A DNA stretch of 37,193 nt from Nostoc sp. LEGE 06077 (GTDB lineage: Bacteria > Cyanobacteriota > Cyanobacteriia > Cyanobacteriales > Nostocaceae), in the NCBI RefSeq assembly GCF_015207705.1, contig NZ_JADEWI010000069.1:1-37193 (forward strand), in the 5' to 3' direction. The notes below the pieces were generated by a model. The model had not been told where the DNA came from. It was given only the letters and a program-made list of their open reading frames with translations, and did no database searches. Position 1 is the stretch's first letter. Each line of letters begins with the position of its first letter. Shown here one piece after another: positions 9,287-16,519 of the stretch. A program made the position numbers and the translations under genes.

Positions 9287-9316
9287 ACTACTGTAAATCG
9301 GTAGAGTTACCGTATT
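9287..9316. promoter_or_regulatory. Palindromic operator B upstream of ssuD
   Basis: Reads ACTACTGTAA, ten bases, then TTACCGTATT on the plus strand. It matches operator A upstream of the flavoprotein gene at 25 of 30 positions, including part of the spacer. It ends 24 bp from the ssuD start. The regulator is not known and none of matching type is encoded nearby. Confidence 0.7.
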
Positions 9317-9439
9317 TTATAGTCATGATTTTACAGGAAATTATGGAAAAAGCAAGTACCAATTTAAGAACTTGAGATGGTTACTAGAAAAGAAAGTGTT
9401 TGGTTGCGGGTTTTCTCCATAATTGACTGTTTTGTCCCC

Positions 9440-11125
9440 CTAAAAACTAAAGGTGGTTCTTAGCGCACCTATCCAAATAGCATCGTTAGCATCATTATGT
9501 TCTGGACTGGTAATCACATAAAAAGTCGGGGTAACTCTAATGTTGTCATTGACGCGAAATGTATAGAAAGCTTCTAAATGTAAAGCTGTATCGGGATCTT
9601 CTCGACGTGCGGCGTTGGGTCTAGGTCTGTAATCGCTACTAGTAACTTTTGGCGGTACACCAACAATCAATCCACCAACATTACCCTCTTTAAATAAGTC
9701 GGGAAAAGCAAAAGTGAGTGCGCCATTCACTATCGTTGCATCATTATCAGCGCCACTTTCTTGATGAGCTAGTGTATAACCAAACCAACCACCTACAACA
9801 ACGCGGCGACTTGCTCTCCAGTTAAATTGCAGCCCAAAATTATCGGTTGAAGTGGAGTTCTGCTCAAAAGGATTTCTAGCAAATGCACTACCTGTACCAC
9901 CAGTCAAGTTAAAACCAGTGTTAGTACCGAAATATTTATGTACGTAAGCCAGACCAATATCTAACTGACGGCTGGGTGATAGAGTTAGCTGACTAAAGAT
10001 GATGTTATTCGCATCGGCGAATCCGCTACCTTCACCAGTTGCTCTACTCGCCTGAGTGTTATCGGCTGTATAGGCTAAACTCAATTGCACTTGATTGCTA
10101 AATTTATATCCTAAAGCGGCACCTGCACCGTCAAAACCGGGTCTGTAAACAGTCGGGTTGAAGGTAGCAAATCGAGAAACAGCGCCATTTAACCCGCCAA
10201 TAGAAGAGTTTAAAGTTGGAGCGTAAATAGCTGGTTGTAATGCTCTTGGCCCTACCCAAACAATGGCATTTTTACCCAGAGGAAAACGATAGACTAACTG
10301 ACTCAGATATGTTCCATCTTCAGTACCCCTATCAAATGTAAACCGGGTCATGGCTGTGCCAGTACTGCTGGTCAAGTTAGGAATATTATTGTTGGATAAA
10401 ATTGTTGAGAGTTGGTCTCTACCTGTGAAGCTTGTTTGTAAGATTAACCGGGAGCGATAGCCAAAAAAGGCTTGAGTGTCGTCTTTTGTATCATTAGCAG
10501 GCTGATTATTGGCGCGATCGCCAAAGGTATCAGCTACCACAAATACTGCATCACCTACTAGTTTGGTGGTGGTGGAAAACTGATTGGCTTCTACCTCAGC
10601 AGTCCGCGCTTCTAAGCTGTCTAGCCTTCCACGTAACTGTTGCAGTTCTGGAGCAAATTCGGCTTGCAGCTTTTGGAGAGTGTCTAAATCTTCTTTTTTC
10701 GCTAAATCCGCAGTATTAGTCGCAATTAATTCACTCAGGCGATCAAGTGCTGCATTTAATCCGGCGGCAAATTCATAGCGAGTTAAAGCGCGATTTCCTT
10801 TGAATGTGCCATCTGGATATCCGGCGATCGCACCGTAGCGTTCAACTAGAGATTGTAATGCCTGAAATGCCCAATCTGTAGGTCTGACATCAGATAGTTG
10901 CGACACCGATGTGACTTGTCCGGTGATTTCGGTTGGGGAATTGGCAACTTCTTGCTCTTGATTAACTACAGGCGCAATAGTTTCACTTTCACCATTTTGC
11001 AAAATGTTTTCTGTTGGTACAGTCTCCTGTGTTGTAACATCTGCATTCGCTACTGAAGGTAAAAATAAAAATCCATAAAAAACTGTAGGGATAACTAGCA
11101 AATAGTTCCACAAAAACTTAGACAT
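9440..11125 (-). CDS. SLH-domain OprB-type outer membrane porin
   Basis: A cyanobacterial major-porin-type protein of 561 residues from the chosen ATG. A signal peptide is clear (FLWNYLLVIPTVFYGFL..., cleavage after VANA, about residue 28). An S-layer homology domain follows (about 75-130; LSDVRPTDWAFQALQSL, IAGYPDGTFKGNRALTRYEF), then a coiled coil (LRGRLDSLEARTAEVEAN) and an OprB-like beta-barrel ending in FSF, the usual C-terminal aromatic. The SLH domain is expected to bind peptidoglycan-linked polymer. A TTG 39 bases upstream would extend the frame, but the ATG at 11125 puts the signal peptide at the N-terminus. It lies 176 bp upstream of ssuD on the same strand, suggesting a role in admitting organosulfur compounds; that is inference, since such porins are common elsewhere. 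Confidence 0.9.
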   Translation of the reverse strand: MSKFLWNYLLVIPTVFYGFLFLPSVANADVTTQETVPTENILQNGESETIAPVVNQEQEVANSPTEITGQVTSVSQLSDVRPTDWAFQALQSLVERYGAIAGYPDGTFKGNRALTRYEFAAGLNAALDRLSELIATNTADLAKKEDLDTLQKLQAEFAPELQQLRGRLDSLEARTAEVEANQFSTTTKLVGDAVFVVADTFGDRANNQPANDTKDDTQAFFGYRSRLILQTSFTGRDQLSTILSNNNIPNLTSSTGTAMTRFTFDRGTEDGTYLSQLVYRFPLGKNAIVWVGPRALQPAIYAPTLNSSIGGLNGAVSRFATFNPTVYRPGFDGAGAALGYKFSNQVQLSLAYTADNTQASRATGEGSGFADANNIIFSQLTLSPSRQLDIGLAYVHKYFGTNTGFNLTGGTGSAFARNPFEQNSTSTDNFGLQFNWRASRRVVVGGWFGYTLAHQESGADNDATIVNGALTFAFPDLFKEGNVGGLIVGVPPKVTSSDYRPRPNAARREDPDTALHLEAFYTFRVNDNIRVTPTFYVITSPEHNDANDAIWIGALRTTFSF

Positions 11126-11190
11126 GGGTTGTTTCTCGCACAATCTGGATTTATGTTCTGGCAAAAGGTAATAGGTAAGAATTCAGAACC

Positions 11191-11298
11191 CAGGAGTCAG
11201 AAGCCAGAATTTAGAAATATCTAGAGGATTCGCAAATTAATTCATCAAATATTTCTCCTGATTCTTTAAACCTTCTGACGGATGTATTCTGACTCCTG
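11191..11298. repeat. Inverted pair of a short dispersed repeat
   Basis: CAGGAGTCAGAA (11191-11202) recurs as its exact reverse complement TTCTGACTCCTG (11287-11298). The flanks (ATTCAGAA, CCAGAAT, CTGAAT) resemble the degenerate heptamer repeats common in Nostoc-type intergenic DNA. Confidence 0.55.
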
Positions 11299-11495
11299 AA
11301 TACTTACGGTAATAGAACCTTATGTAAGAGCAAATATTGATATAGACAATTCCTGGAATTTATCTTTTCCAGGTGGCTTGGTTGAAATATTTACTTGTTA
11401 GTTATCAATCTAGTTTTTCTTAAATTCAAAATAGATTCTTACTCTTATGAGAAAGAGCTATTCTTTGTGAATTCTCCAGCCTAGCTTCATTCCGG

Positions 11496-11557
11496 CAATA
11501 TTTTTTGATTTTGTGAGTCTTTTAATTCAATTTCCCTGATTGAATCAAAAAATATTG
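11496..11557. repeat. Perfect 15-bp inverted repeat with nested hairpin
   Basis: CAATATTTTTTGATT (11496-11510) and AATCAAAAAATATTG (11543-11557) are exact complements. Inside, ATTCAAT and ATTGAAT (11525-11531, 11539-11545) form a nested smaller hairpin that overlaps the right outer arm. Confidence 0.7.
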
Positions 11558-11833
11558 TTGATGACTAATTCTTTCAGATTTTATAGTGTATTTGTCAAGC
11601 TAAATACTTAAATTTTTATTCAGATTTTATGACAAATCAACGATGGCTGGTAATAGTCACATAATTTTTTAGTGAAAATTTTTAACTGGCATAATTCAGC
11701 TTGTAAATCTGGTAATACTATCTCGGAATGTCTAGTTAATATCAGTTTTTAGTAACTCAGCTATTCGTTGAGTCAGAGTCGCTCTGATTTATAAATAGCC
11801 TTAATTGTGGTCTATAGTTGATGCTATAGGTAT

Positions 11834-11867
11834 AAACAACGGTAAATCTATCGATTTTACGTTGTTT
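11834..11867. promoter_or_regulatory. Palindrome C in the porin/flavoprotein intergenic region
   Basis: AAACAACGGTAAATC and GATTTTACGTTGTTT form a near-perfect 34-bp palindrome (14 of 17 base pairs). Its central 30 bases match operator A at 21 positions, so it is probably a weaker copy of the same operator. Confidence 0.5.
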
Positions 11868-11902
11868 GTGATTACTCTTGTGATGTTTGCATAAATTAAT
11901 CT

Positions 11903-11985
11903 AAAAAGCAAGCCCTTTTTGGAGGTACAAAGGTTGCTTCATATAACGTTACTTGAAAATTAATTTGGAGGCTTGCTTTTTTTTG
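11903..11985 (+). ncRNA. Candidate structured leader or small RNA with terminator-like 3' end
   Basis: AAAAAGCAAGCC (11903-11914) pairs perfectly with GGCTTGCTTTTT (11970-11981) and the U-tract continues to 11984, as in an intrinsic terminator. The left arm can instead pair locally: AAAAAG with CTTTTT (11915-11920), or GCAAGCC with GGTTGC (11932-11937). The two states exclude each other, as in attenuators. TTTGGAGG occurs twice inside. It lies about 185 bp before the flavoprotein start. Confidence 0.4.
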
Positions 11986-12014
11986 AGAACCGTGAGAGAC
12001 TTCGTTATGGTAAA

Positions 12015-12044
12015 ACTACGGTAAATTGGTCAAGTTACCGTAGT
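12015..12044. promoter_or_regulatory. Palindromic operator A upstream of the flavoprotein gene
   Basis: ACTACGGTAA, ten bases, TTACCGTAGT: a perfect 10-bp inverted repeat. It lies 125 bp upstream of the flavoprotein ATG and is nearly identical to operator B in front of ssuD. Confidence 0.72.
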
Positions 12045-12169
12045 AATTTAAGCGCTAACCTGCTGGCAATTAGCCACAAAAACTGACAAGCTGAGGCTGT
12101 TAGTAAGCAGTTAGCAAAATAGGGAAAAATTTTCTCCGGTGTGCAGCTATCGATGGGGAGAGAAAGTTA

Positions 12170-13795
12170 ATGTTGAAGACGTTAGCAAATGATTTTGCAC
12201 TTAATTTACAAGCAGACGTACTTGTAATTGGTGGTGGACCAGCAGGTACTTGGGCGGCATGGAGTGCTGCATCTAGTGGGGCTAGAGTAGTACTTGTAGA
12301 CAAAGGCTACTGTGGCACATCAGGATGTGCGGCGGCCTCTGGTAATGGAGTTTGGTATGTACCACCCGAACCAGAAGCGCGAGAAACAGCAATGGCGAGT
12401 CGAGAATCATTGGGGGGATTTTTAGCCAACCGCCATTGGATGAATCGTGTTTTGAAGCAGACTTTTGCGAATGTCAACTTATTAGCTGATTGGGGTTATC
12501 CCTTCCCCACCGATGATGAAGGTAAACCATATCGGCGATCGCTCCAAGGGCCAGAATATATGCGGCTAATGCGGCGGCAAATTCAACGTGCTGGAGTAAA
12601 AATATTAGACCATAGCCCCGCCTTAGAATTGCTAGTAGACGAAGAAGGCAAAGTTGCCGGCGCAACTGGGATTAACCGTCAGACTAGTGAAAAGTGGAGA
12701 GTGCTATCAGGAGCCACCATCATCGCCACTGGTGGTTGTGCATTCTTGAGTAAAGCGTTAGGGTGCAACATCCTAACTGGGGATGGTTACTTGATGGCGG
12801 CAGAAGCAGGTGCCGAAATGTCGGGTATGGAGTTTTCCAATGCTTACGGCATCTCTCCTGCCTTTTCCTCAGTTACCAAAACCCTCTTCTACAACTGGGC
12901 TACCTTTACCTACGAAGATGGCACGCCAATACCCGGTGCAGGTTCCCAACGAGGACGCTCTGTAATTGCTGAAACCTTACTGCAACAGCCAGTTTACGCC
13001 ATTTTAGATAAAGCTTCCGAAGAGATGCGCTCATCAATGCGGTTAGCACAGCCCAACTTCTTTTTACCCTTTGACAGAGCGCGAATAGACCCATTTACCC
13101 AACGTTTCCGTATTACCCTCCGCCTCGAAGGTACAGTACGCGGTACAGGAGGAATTCGGATTATTGATGATACCTGTGCGGCTTCTGTACCTGGACTCTA
13201 TGCAGCTGGTGATGCGGCTACCCGCGAACTAATTTGCGGTGGGTTCACAGGTGGCGGTAGTCATAATGCAGCTTGGGCGATTTCCTCTGGTTATTGGGCA
13301 GGAAATTCGGCAGGTCAATATGCCTTAAGCTTAGGACAGAAAGTACATCAACGCCGGGTTAGTGGTGTGGGTGAAGCAGCATTACAACTAAAAACGCAAA
13401 AAACTTCCAGCCCAAACATCAACGAGTTTATCCAAGCCGTACAAACCGAAGTCTTCCCCTATAATCGCAATTATTTCCGCACAGAAAAAGGCTTATCTGA
13501 CTCTCTTTCCCGTCTCAATAGCCTCTGGCAAATTATCCGCGATACCCATATAGAAGACAGTCAACTCATCCGCGCGCGCGAAGCTGCCGCAATGGTAGCT
13601 ACAGCGCGATGGATGTACAGCAGTGCCTTGGAACGTAAAGAAACGCGGGGAATGCACAAACACCAAGACTATCCCCAACAAGATGCGAATCAACAACATT
13701 ACTTAATTAGTGGTGGTTTAGATCAAGTTTGGGTCAAAACTGAACCACTCAGCAGCGTCGATAAATCTTTAATCAAAACAGGAGTAGCGGCGTGA
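12170..13795 (+). CDS. FAD-dependent oxidoreductase, AprA/fumarate-reductase flavoprotein family
   Basis: A 541-residue flavoprotein, predicted cytoplasmic. The dinucleotide-binding motif VLVIGGGPAGTWAA lies at residues 17-30, followed by VVLVDKGYCGTSGCAAASG. The second FAD region is GLYAAGDAATRELICGGFTGGGSHNAAWA (about 345-375), characteristic of the succinate dehydrogenase/fumarate reductase/adenylylsulfate reductase alpha superfamily. The gene overlaps by 4 bases a ferredoxin with two 4Fe-4S clusters, the same pairing as AprA with AprB. True dissimilatory APS reductase is unlikely in this host. With sulfonate uptake, SsuD and TauD genes around it, a reductive or oxidative step on an organosulfur compound is inferred; substrate unknown. 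ATG at 12170 follows GGGGAGAGAAAGTT, a good ribosome binding site. Confidence 0.8.
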   Translation: MLKTLANDFALNLQADVLVIGGGPAGTWAAWSAASSGARVVLVDKGYCGTSGCAAASGNGVWYVPPEPEARETAMASRESLGGFLANRHWMNRVLKQTFANVNLLADWGYPFPTDDEGKPYRRSLQGPEYMRLMRRQIQRAGVKILDHSPALELLVDEEGKVAGATGINRQTSEKWRVLSGATIIATGGCAFLSKALGCNILTGDGYLMAAEAGAEMSGMEFSNAYGISPAFSSVTKTLFYNWATFTYEDGTPIPGAGSQRGRSVIAETLLQQPVYAILDKASEEMRSSMRLAQPNFFLPFDRARIDPFTQRFRITLRLEGTVRGTGGIRIIDDTCAASVPGLYAAGDAATRELICGGFTGGGSHNAAWAISSGYWAGNSAGQYALSLGQKVHQRRVSGVGEAALQLKTQKTSSPNINEFIQAVQTEVFPYNRNYFRTEKGLSDSLSRLNSLWQIIRDTHIEDSQLIRAREAAAMVATARWMYSSALERKETRGMHKHQDYPQQDANQQHYLISGGLDQVWVKTEPLSSVDKSLIKTGVAA

Positions 13796-14121
13796 TTGAG
13801 TTAGTCAGTGAGTCACGATGTATTCAGTGTAATCTCTGCGTTAATGTCTGCCCCACCAACGTATTTGATTTTGTACCTGATGCACCGCCAACAATTGCAC
13901 GTCAAAGTGATTGTCAAACCTGCTTTATGTGCGAATTGTATTGCCCCGTTGACGCTCTTTATGTAGCACCAGAAACTGAGCTACAAACCACAGTCAACGA
14001 GGCAGAATTGGTGGAAGCTGGATTACTTGGCAGTTACCGCAAAAATATTGGCTGGGGAAAAAAACAAACTTCTACCGCCAAAACCGACCAAACATTTCAA
14101 GTCTTAAAACAGATGAAATAA
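13792..14121 (+). CDS. Ferredoxin with two 4Fe-4S clusters, partner of the flavoprotein
   Basis: A 109-residue electron carrier. The eight cluster ligands are Cys10, 13, 16, 20 (CIQCNLCVNVCP) and Cys41, 44, 47, 51 (CQTCFMCELYCP), two CxxCxxCxxxCP sets without the insert of typical AprB. The C-terminal 50 residues are unassigned. It begins with GTG overlapping the flavoprotein stop (GTGA), preceded by AGGAG, so translation is coupled and a complex between the two is likely. It probably passes electrons between the FAD and a cellular ferredoxin or other donor. Function is inferred from pairing and motifs. Confidence 0.85.
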   Translation: MIELVSESRCIQCNLCVNVCPTNVFDFVPDAPPTIARQSDCQTCFMCELYCPVDALYVAPETELQTTVNEAELVEAGLLGSYRKNIGWGKKQTSTAKTDQTFQVLKQMK

Positions 14122-14138
14122 GGAGTGATTAAACAGAT

Positions 14139-15149
14139 ATGCTGTCGTTTGCAGTAGGAAATAATTTCTTCAGACCAAAAACAATATCAACTGTAGTTGT
14201 TTGCTTCCTGCTGCTACTAACAACAGCTTGTAGCCAAGGAAGCAATGATTCTAAAGTCCAAGCAAAAAATGTTAGCCCTACAATAACTACCTTACGTATA
14301 GGCTATGTGGGTAGCGCAGAACCTACAGGGCCACTAGGTTGGGCAAAAAAGCAAGGAATATTAGAACGAGAACTGCAAAAATCTGGATTTCAAAACGTTA
14401 CCTTTGCCAGATTTGGTAACGGCCCAGATTTAAATGAGTCTCTGGTTGCTGGACAGATAGATGTTGGTTTTTTGGGGGATACACCAGCTATAGTTCTGAA
14501 AGCTAGGGGTATTCATACCAAGTTGCTGCGGATTACTCAATTTAATAATACCGCTTGGCTTGTAGCGAAAAAAAATGGGGCAAATTCTTTAACTGAGCTA
14601 AAAGGGCAGAAAATAGCTACCCAAAAAGGTTCATATATGCACCGCTACCTATTGGGTCTATTAGATCAGACAAAATTGGCTAAAGATGTTAAAGTCGTTC
14701 ACTTAATGAGTACAGAAGCGAAATCTGCTTTGGAACGTGGTGACATTGCGGCTTATGCAACTTCTAGCGATATGGGGCCTTTTCTAAAATCCCAAGGGTT
14801 TCCGGTAATTGATTCATCCGCAGATCACAATGGTTTGTCGGGGACATCATTAGTAGTCGCAACGGACAAGTTTCTCGCCCAAAAGCCGGATTTTCCCCAG
14901 AAGTTCAATACAATCCTAACAACATCTGTCAAAGATTTAAAAGCTAACTCCGAAGAATATTACAAATATCACGCTCAGACTAGTAAATATCCAGTCAACA
15001 TTATCAAGACATCGTACCCACTCAATCAAGTTCCCGAAGAACCATTTCCCTCTGAAGGAGTGAAACTCTTAGAAGGTACGAAAAATTTTCTGGTATCGCA
15101 AAAGTTAGCGCAGTCAGACTTTGCTTTATCAGATTGGATGGTTAAATAA
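14139..15149 (+). CDS. Sulfonate/nitrate-type ABC substrate-binding lipoprotein (SsuA-like, first copy)
   Basis: A 336-residue periplasmic binding protein of the NMT1/SsuA/TauA family. The signal ends in a lipobox, LLLLTTAC, with Cys31 as the lipidated residue. The family pattern LRIGYVGSAEPTGPLGWAKKQGILE, then AGQIDVGFLGDTPAIVLKA, and LKGQKIATQKGS is clear. It starts 17 bp after the ferredoxin gene behind AAGGAG, so it is the third gene of that operon. It should deliver the ligand to SsuC/SsuB encoded on the opposite strand, since no other permease is in the window. Ligand identity cannot be read. Confidence 0.85.
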   Translation: MLSFAVGNNFFRPKTISTVVVCFLLLLTTACSQGSNDSKVQAKNVSPTITTLRIGYVGSAEPTGPLGWAKKQGILERELQKSGFQNVTFARFGNGPDLNESLVAGQIDVGFLGDTPAIVLKARGIHTKLLRITQFNNTAWLVAKKNGANSLTELKGQKIATQKGSYMHRYLLGLLDQTKLAKDVKVVHLMSTEAKSALERGDIAAYATSSDMGPFLKSQGFPVIDSSADHNGLSGTSLVVATDKFLAQKPDFPQKFNTILTTSVKDLKANSEEYYKYHAQTSKYPVNIIKTSYPLNQVPEEPFPSEGVKLLEGTKNFLVSQKLAQSDFALSDWMVK

Positions 15150-15264
15150 TCGTAGTAAAAAAATTCTGGATTATTCTGCGTTATGTACTGCGGGTTAAAA
15201 AAATATTGCCATCCCCGTTTAGAAAATAAAAAGTCTGAAGCATAAAAAATCACACTTCACACTA

Positions 15265-15291
15265 GCCTGCGGCTTGCCGCTGCGTGTCTAC
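15265..15291. repeat. Short GC-rich dispersed repeat
   Basis: GCCTGCGGCTTGCCGCTGC followed by GTGTCTAC resembles a dispersed Nostoc-type palindromic repeat with GCGGC cores. It sits between the first binding protein and the methyltransferase. Confidence 0.45.
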
Positions 15292-15327
15292 AGACTTTAA
15301 TACAGTTGTCTACTCGTTAACTCATAG

Positions 15328-15358
15328 GGTGGACATAATTAAATGTCCACCTTACTTT
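15328..15358 (+). terminator. Hairpin before the methyltransferase gene
   Basis: GGTGGACA (15328-15335) and TGTCCACC (15344-15351) are perfect arms with an 8-nt loop, followed by TTACTTT. It probably ends the flavoprotein-ferredoxin-lipoprotein transcript. Confidence 0.55.
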
Positions 15359-15382
15359 CCTCAATTCACAGGAAACTGAATA

Positions 15383-16207
15383 ATGGTACAGGCATTAAAA
15401 ACCCTTCCTAACTATGACCCAACGCTATTTGAAGGCGCTGCGGAAGGTTACGCTCAATACAGAACTAAATATCCATCAGCTGTATTCGATAAATTAACAG
15501 AAATATTTAATCTTAATGGCCAAGGAAGACTCCTAGATTTAGGTTGTGGCCCAGGATTAATTGCTATTCCTTTGCGAACTCAATTTACAGAAGTGATTGC
15601 GATAGATCCTTCTTCTGAGATGTTAGAAGAAGCGCAACGCCAAGCGGCCGCAGTTGGAGCCAACAACATCACTTGGCTAGAACAAGGAGCAGAACTCATT
15701 GACTCTAGTTTAGGGGAATTTAAATTAGTTACCATCGGTAGAGCATTCCACTGGATGGAGCGAGAGCTTGTAATACAAAAGATTTATGAGCTACTTGCTA
15801 ATAATGGTGGATTGGCACTAATTAATACTAATGAAAACCCTTGGTCAAGTTCTCTTCCTTGGAAACAAGCAGCCATTGGAGTTGTGAAAAAATGGTTAGG
15901 CGAAGAAAGACGGACAGGACAAGGAGGACAAGGTGTTCGTAAACCAATAGATCCTCCCCACGAAGTAATCATTGCCAATTCTGCTTTTGCTCGTCAAGAA
16001 ATATTTGAAGTCCCCTTTGAAAAAAAATGGACAGTCTCTAGCTATCTTGGCTATTTATACACTACAGCTTTTGCCTTGAAGATTTTCTTTGGTGATAATG
16101 CTCCAGCATTTGAAGCCGATTTGCAAACAGCATTACTAGAAGTTGAACCTTCTGGCGAGTTCAGCGAAGAAATCACCGCTAATATTCATGTGGCTTGGAA
16201 GAATTAA
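15383..16207 (+). CDS. Class I SAM-dependent methyltransferase
   Basis: A 274-residue predicted cytoplasmic methyltransferase. Motif I is LLDLGCGPGLIAIPL (about residues 52-66), followed by the acidic end of strand 2 (EVIAIDPSSEML), which binds the SAM ribose, and GRAFHWMER at motif IV/post-I. The overall pattern is Methyltransf_11 with a C-terminal region resembling small-molecule methyltransferases of the trans-aconitate methyltransferase kind. Substrate is unknown. It lies inside the plus-strand organosulfur arm, but with hairpins on both sides it may be transcribed separately. Whether it acts on a sulfur compound is a guess from position only. Confidence 0.8.
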   Translation: MVQALKTLPNYDPTLFEGAAEGYAQYRTKYPSAVFDKLTEIFNLNGQGRLLDLGCGPGLIAIPLRTQFTEVIAIDPSSEMLEEAQRQAAAVGANNITWLEQGAELIDSSLGEFKLVTIGRAFHWMERELVIQKIYELLANNGGLALINTNENPWSSSLPWKQAAIGVVKKWLGEERRTGQGGQGVRKPIDPPHEVIIANSAFARQEIFEVPFEKKWTVSSYLGYLYTTAFALKIFFGDNAPAFEADLQTALLEVEPSGEFSEEITANIHVAWKN

Positions 16208-16519
16208 TCCAAAAAAGTCACAGATTTATAGCAATTCTCAGGCAGATGAAATACACCCCACCCGCGCTTTAGCGTACCCTCCCCCTGACATGGGGAGGGT
16301 TGGGGAGGAGTAATTTTGTACCGCATCAGAGTTGAAAATGCTATTACCTCAAGTTTTTTAAGTTTGCCTCCTAAAAGTTGATTGAGTTTTCAGTCCCTCA
16401 TCGAGTCAGAGTGGGTAATACCCACTCTCTTTCCTCAATAAAATATTTAAATTGAGTTATAAATTCTCAAAGTAAATAACTACAAATTTTTCTATCCATA
16501 TTTTTCCGTACAAGAGCTT
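16208..16519. other. Intergenic region with a repeat hairpin and a palindrome
   Basis: ACCCTCCCC (16276-16284) and GGGGAGGGT (16292-16300) form a stem within a GC-rich dispersed repeat. Further on, AGAGTGGGTA (16408-16417), one base, and TACCCACTCT (16419-16428) form a perfect 21-bp palindrome 92 bp before the second binding-protein gene. The rest is AT-rich. Confidence 0.65.
16408..16428. promoter_or_regulatory. 21-bp palindrome upstream of the second binding-protein gene
   Basis: Perfect 10-bp arms around one base. As RNA it would make an 8-bp stem with loop TAATA and then CTTTCC, so it could be a weak terminator of the methyltransferase gene; as DNA it could be an operator. It is not related to the ACTACGGTAA palindromes. 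Confidence 0.4.

Larger units (their letters stand above)
11126..12169. other. Gene-free region between the porin and flavoprotein genes
   Basis: About 1 kb with no credible coding frame, lying between divergent transcription units of the organosulfur region. It contains a 12-bp inverted dispersed repeat (11191/11287), a half-site TACGGTAA near 11304, a 15-bp inverted repeat (11496-11557), palindrome C (11834-11867), a U-tract hairpin with competing pairings (11903-11985) and palindrome A (12015-12044). Promoters of both arms must lie here. Confidence 0.8.

Noticed and set aside
11126-11164. Longer porin frame starting at a TTG (11164)
   Set aside because: It would bury the signal peptide behind 13 residues; the ATG at 11125 is better.
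12170-14121. Genuine dissimilatory APS reductase (aprAB)
   Set aside because: The ferredoxin lacks the AprB insert, there is no sat/dsr gene, and the host is a cyanobacterium; only family resemblance is claimed.
16470-16515. Possible fourth operator before the second binding-protein gene (ACTAC ... CCGTA)
   Set aside because: The arms lack the GTAA/TTAC parts and the spacing is 4 bases longer than in sites A-C.
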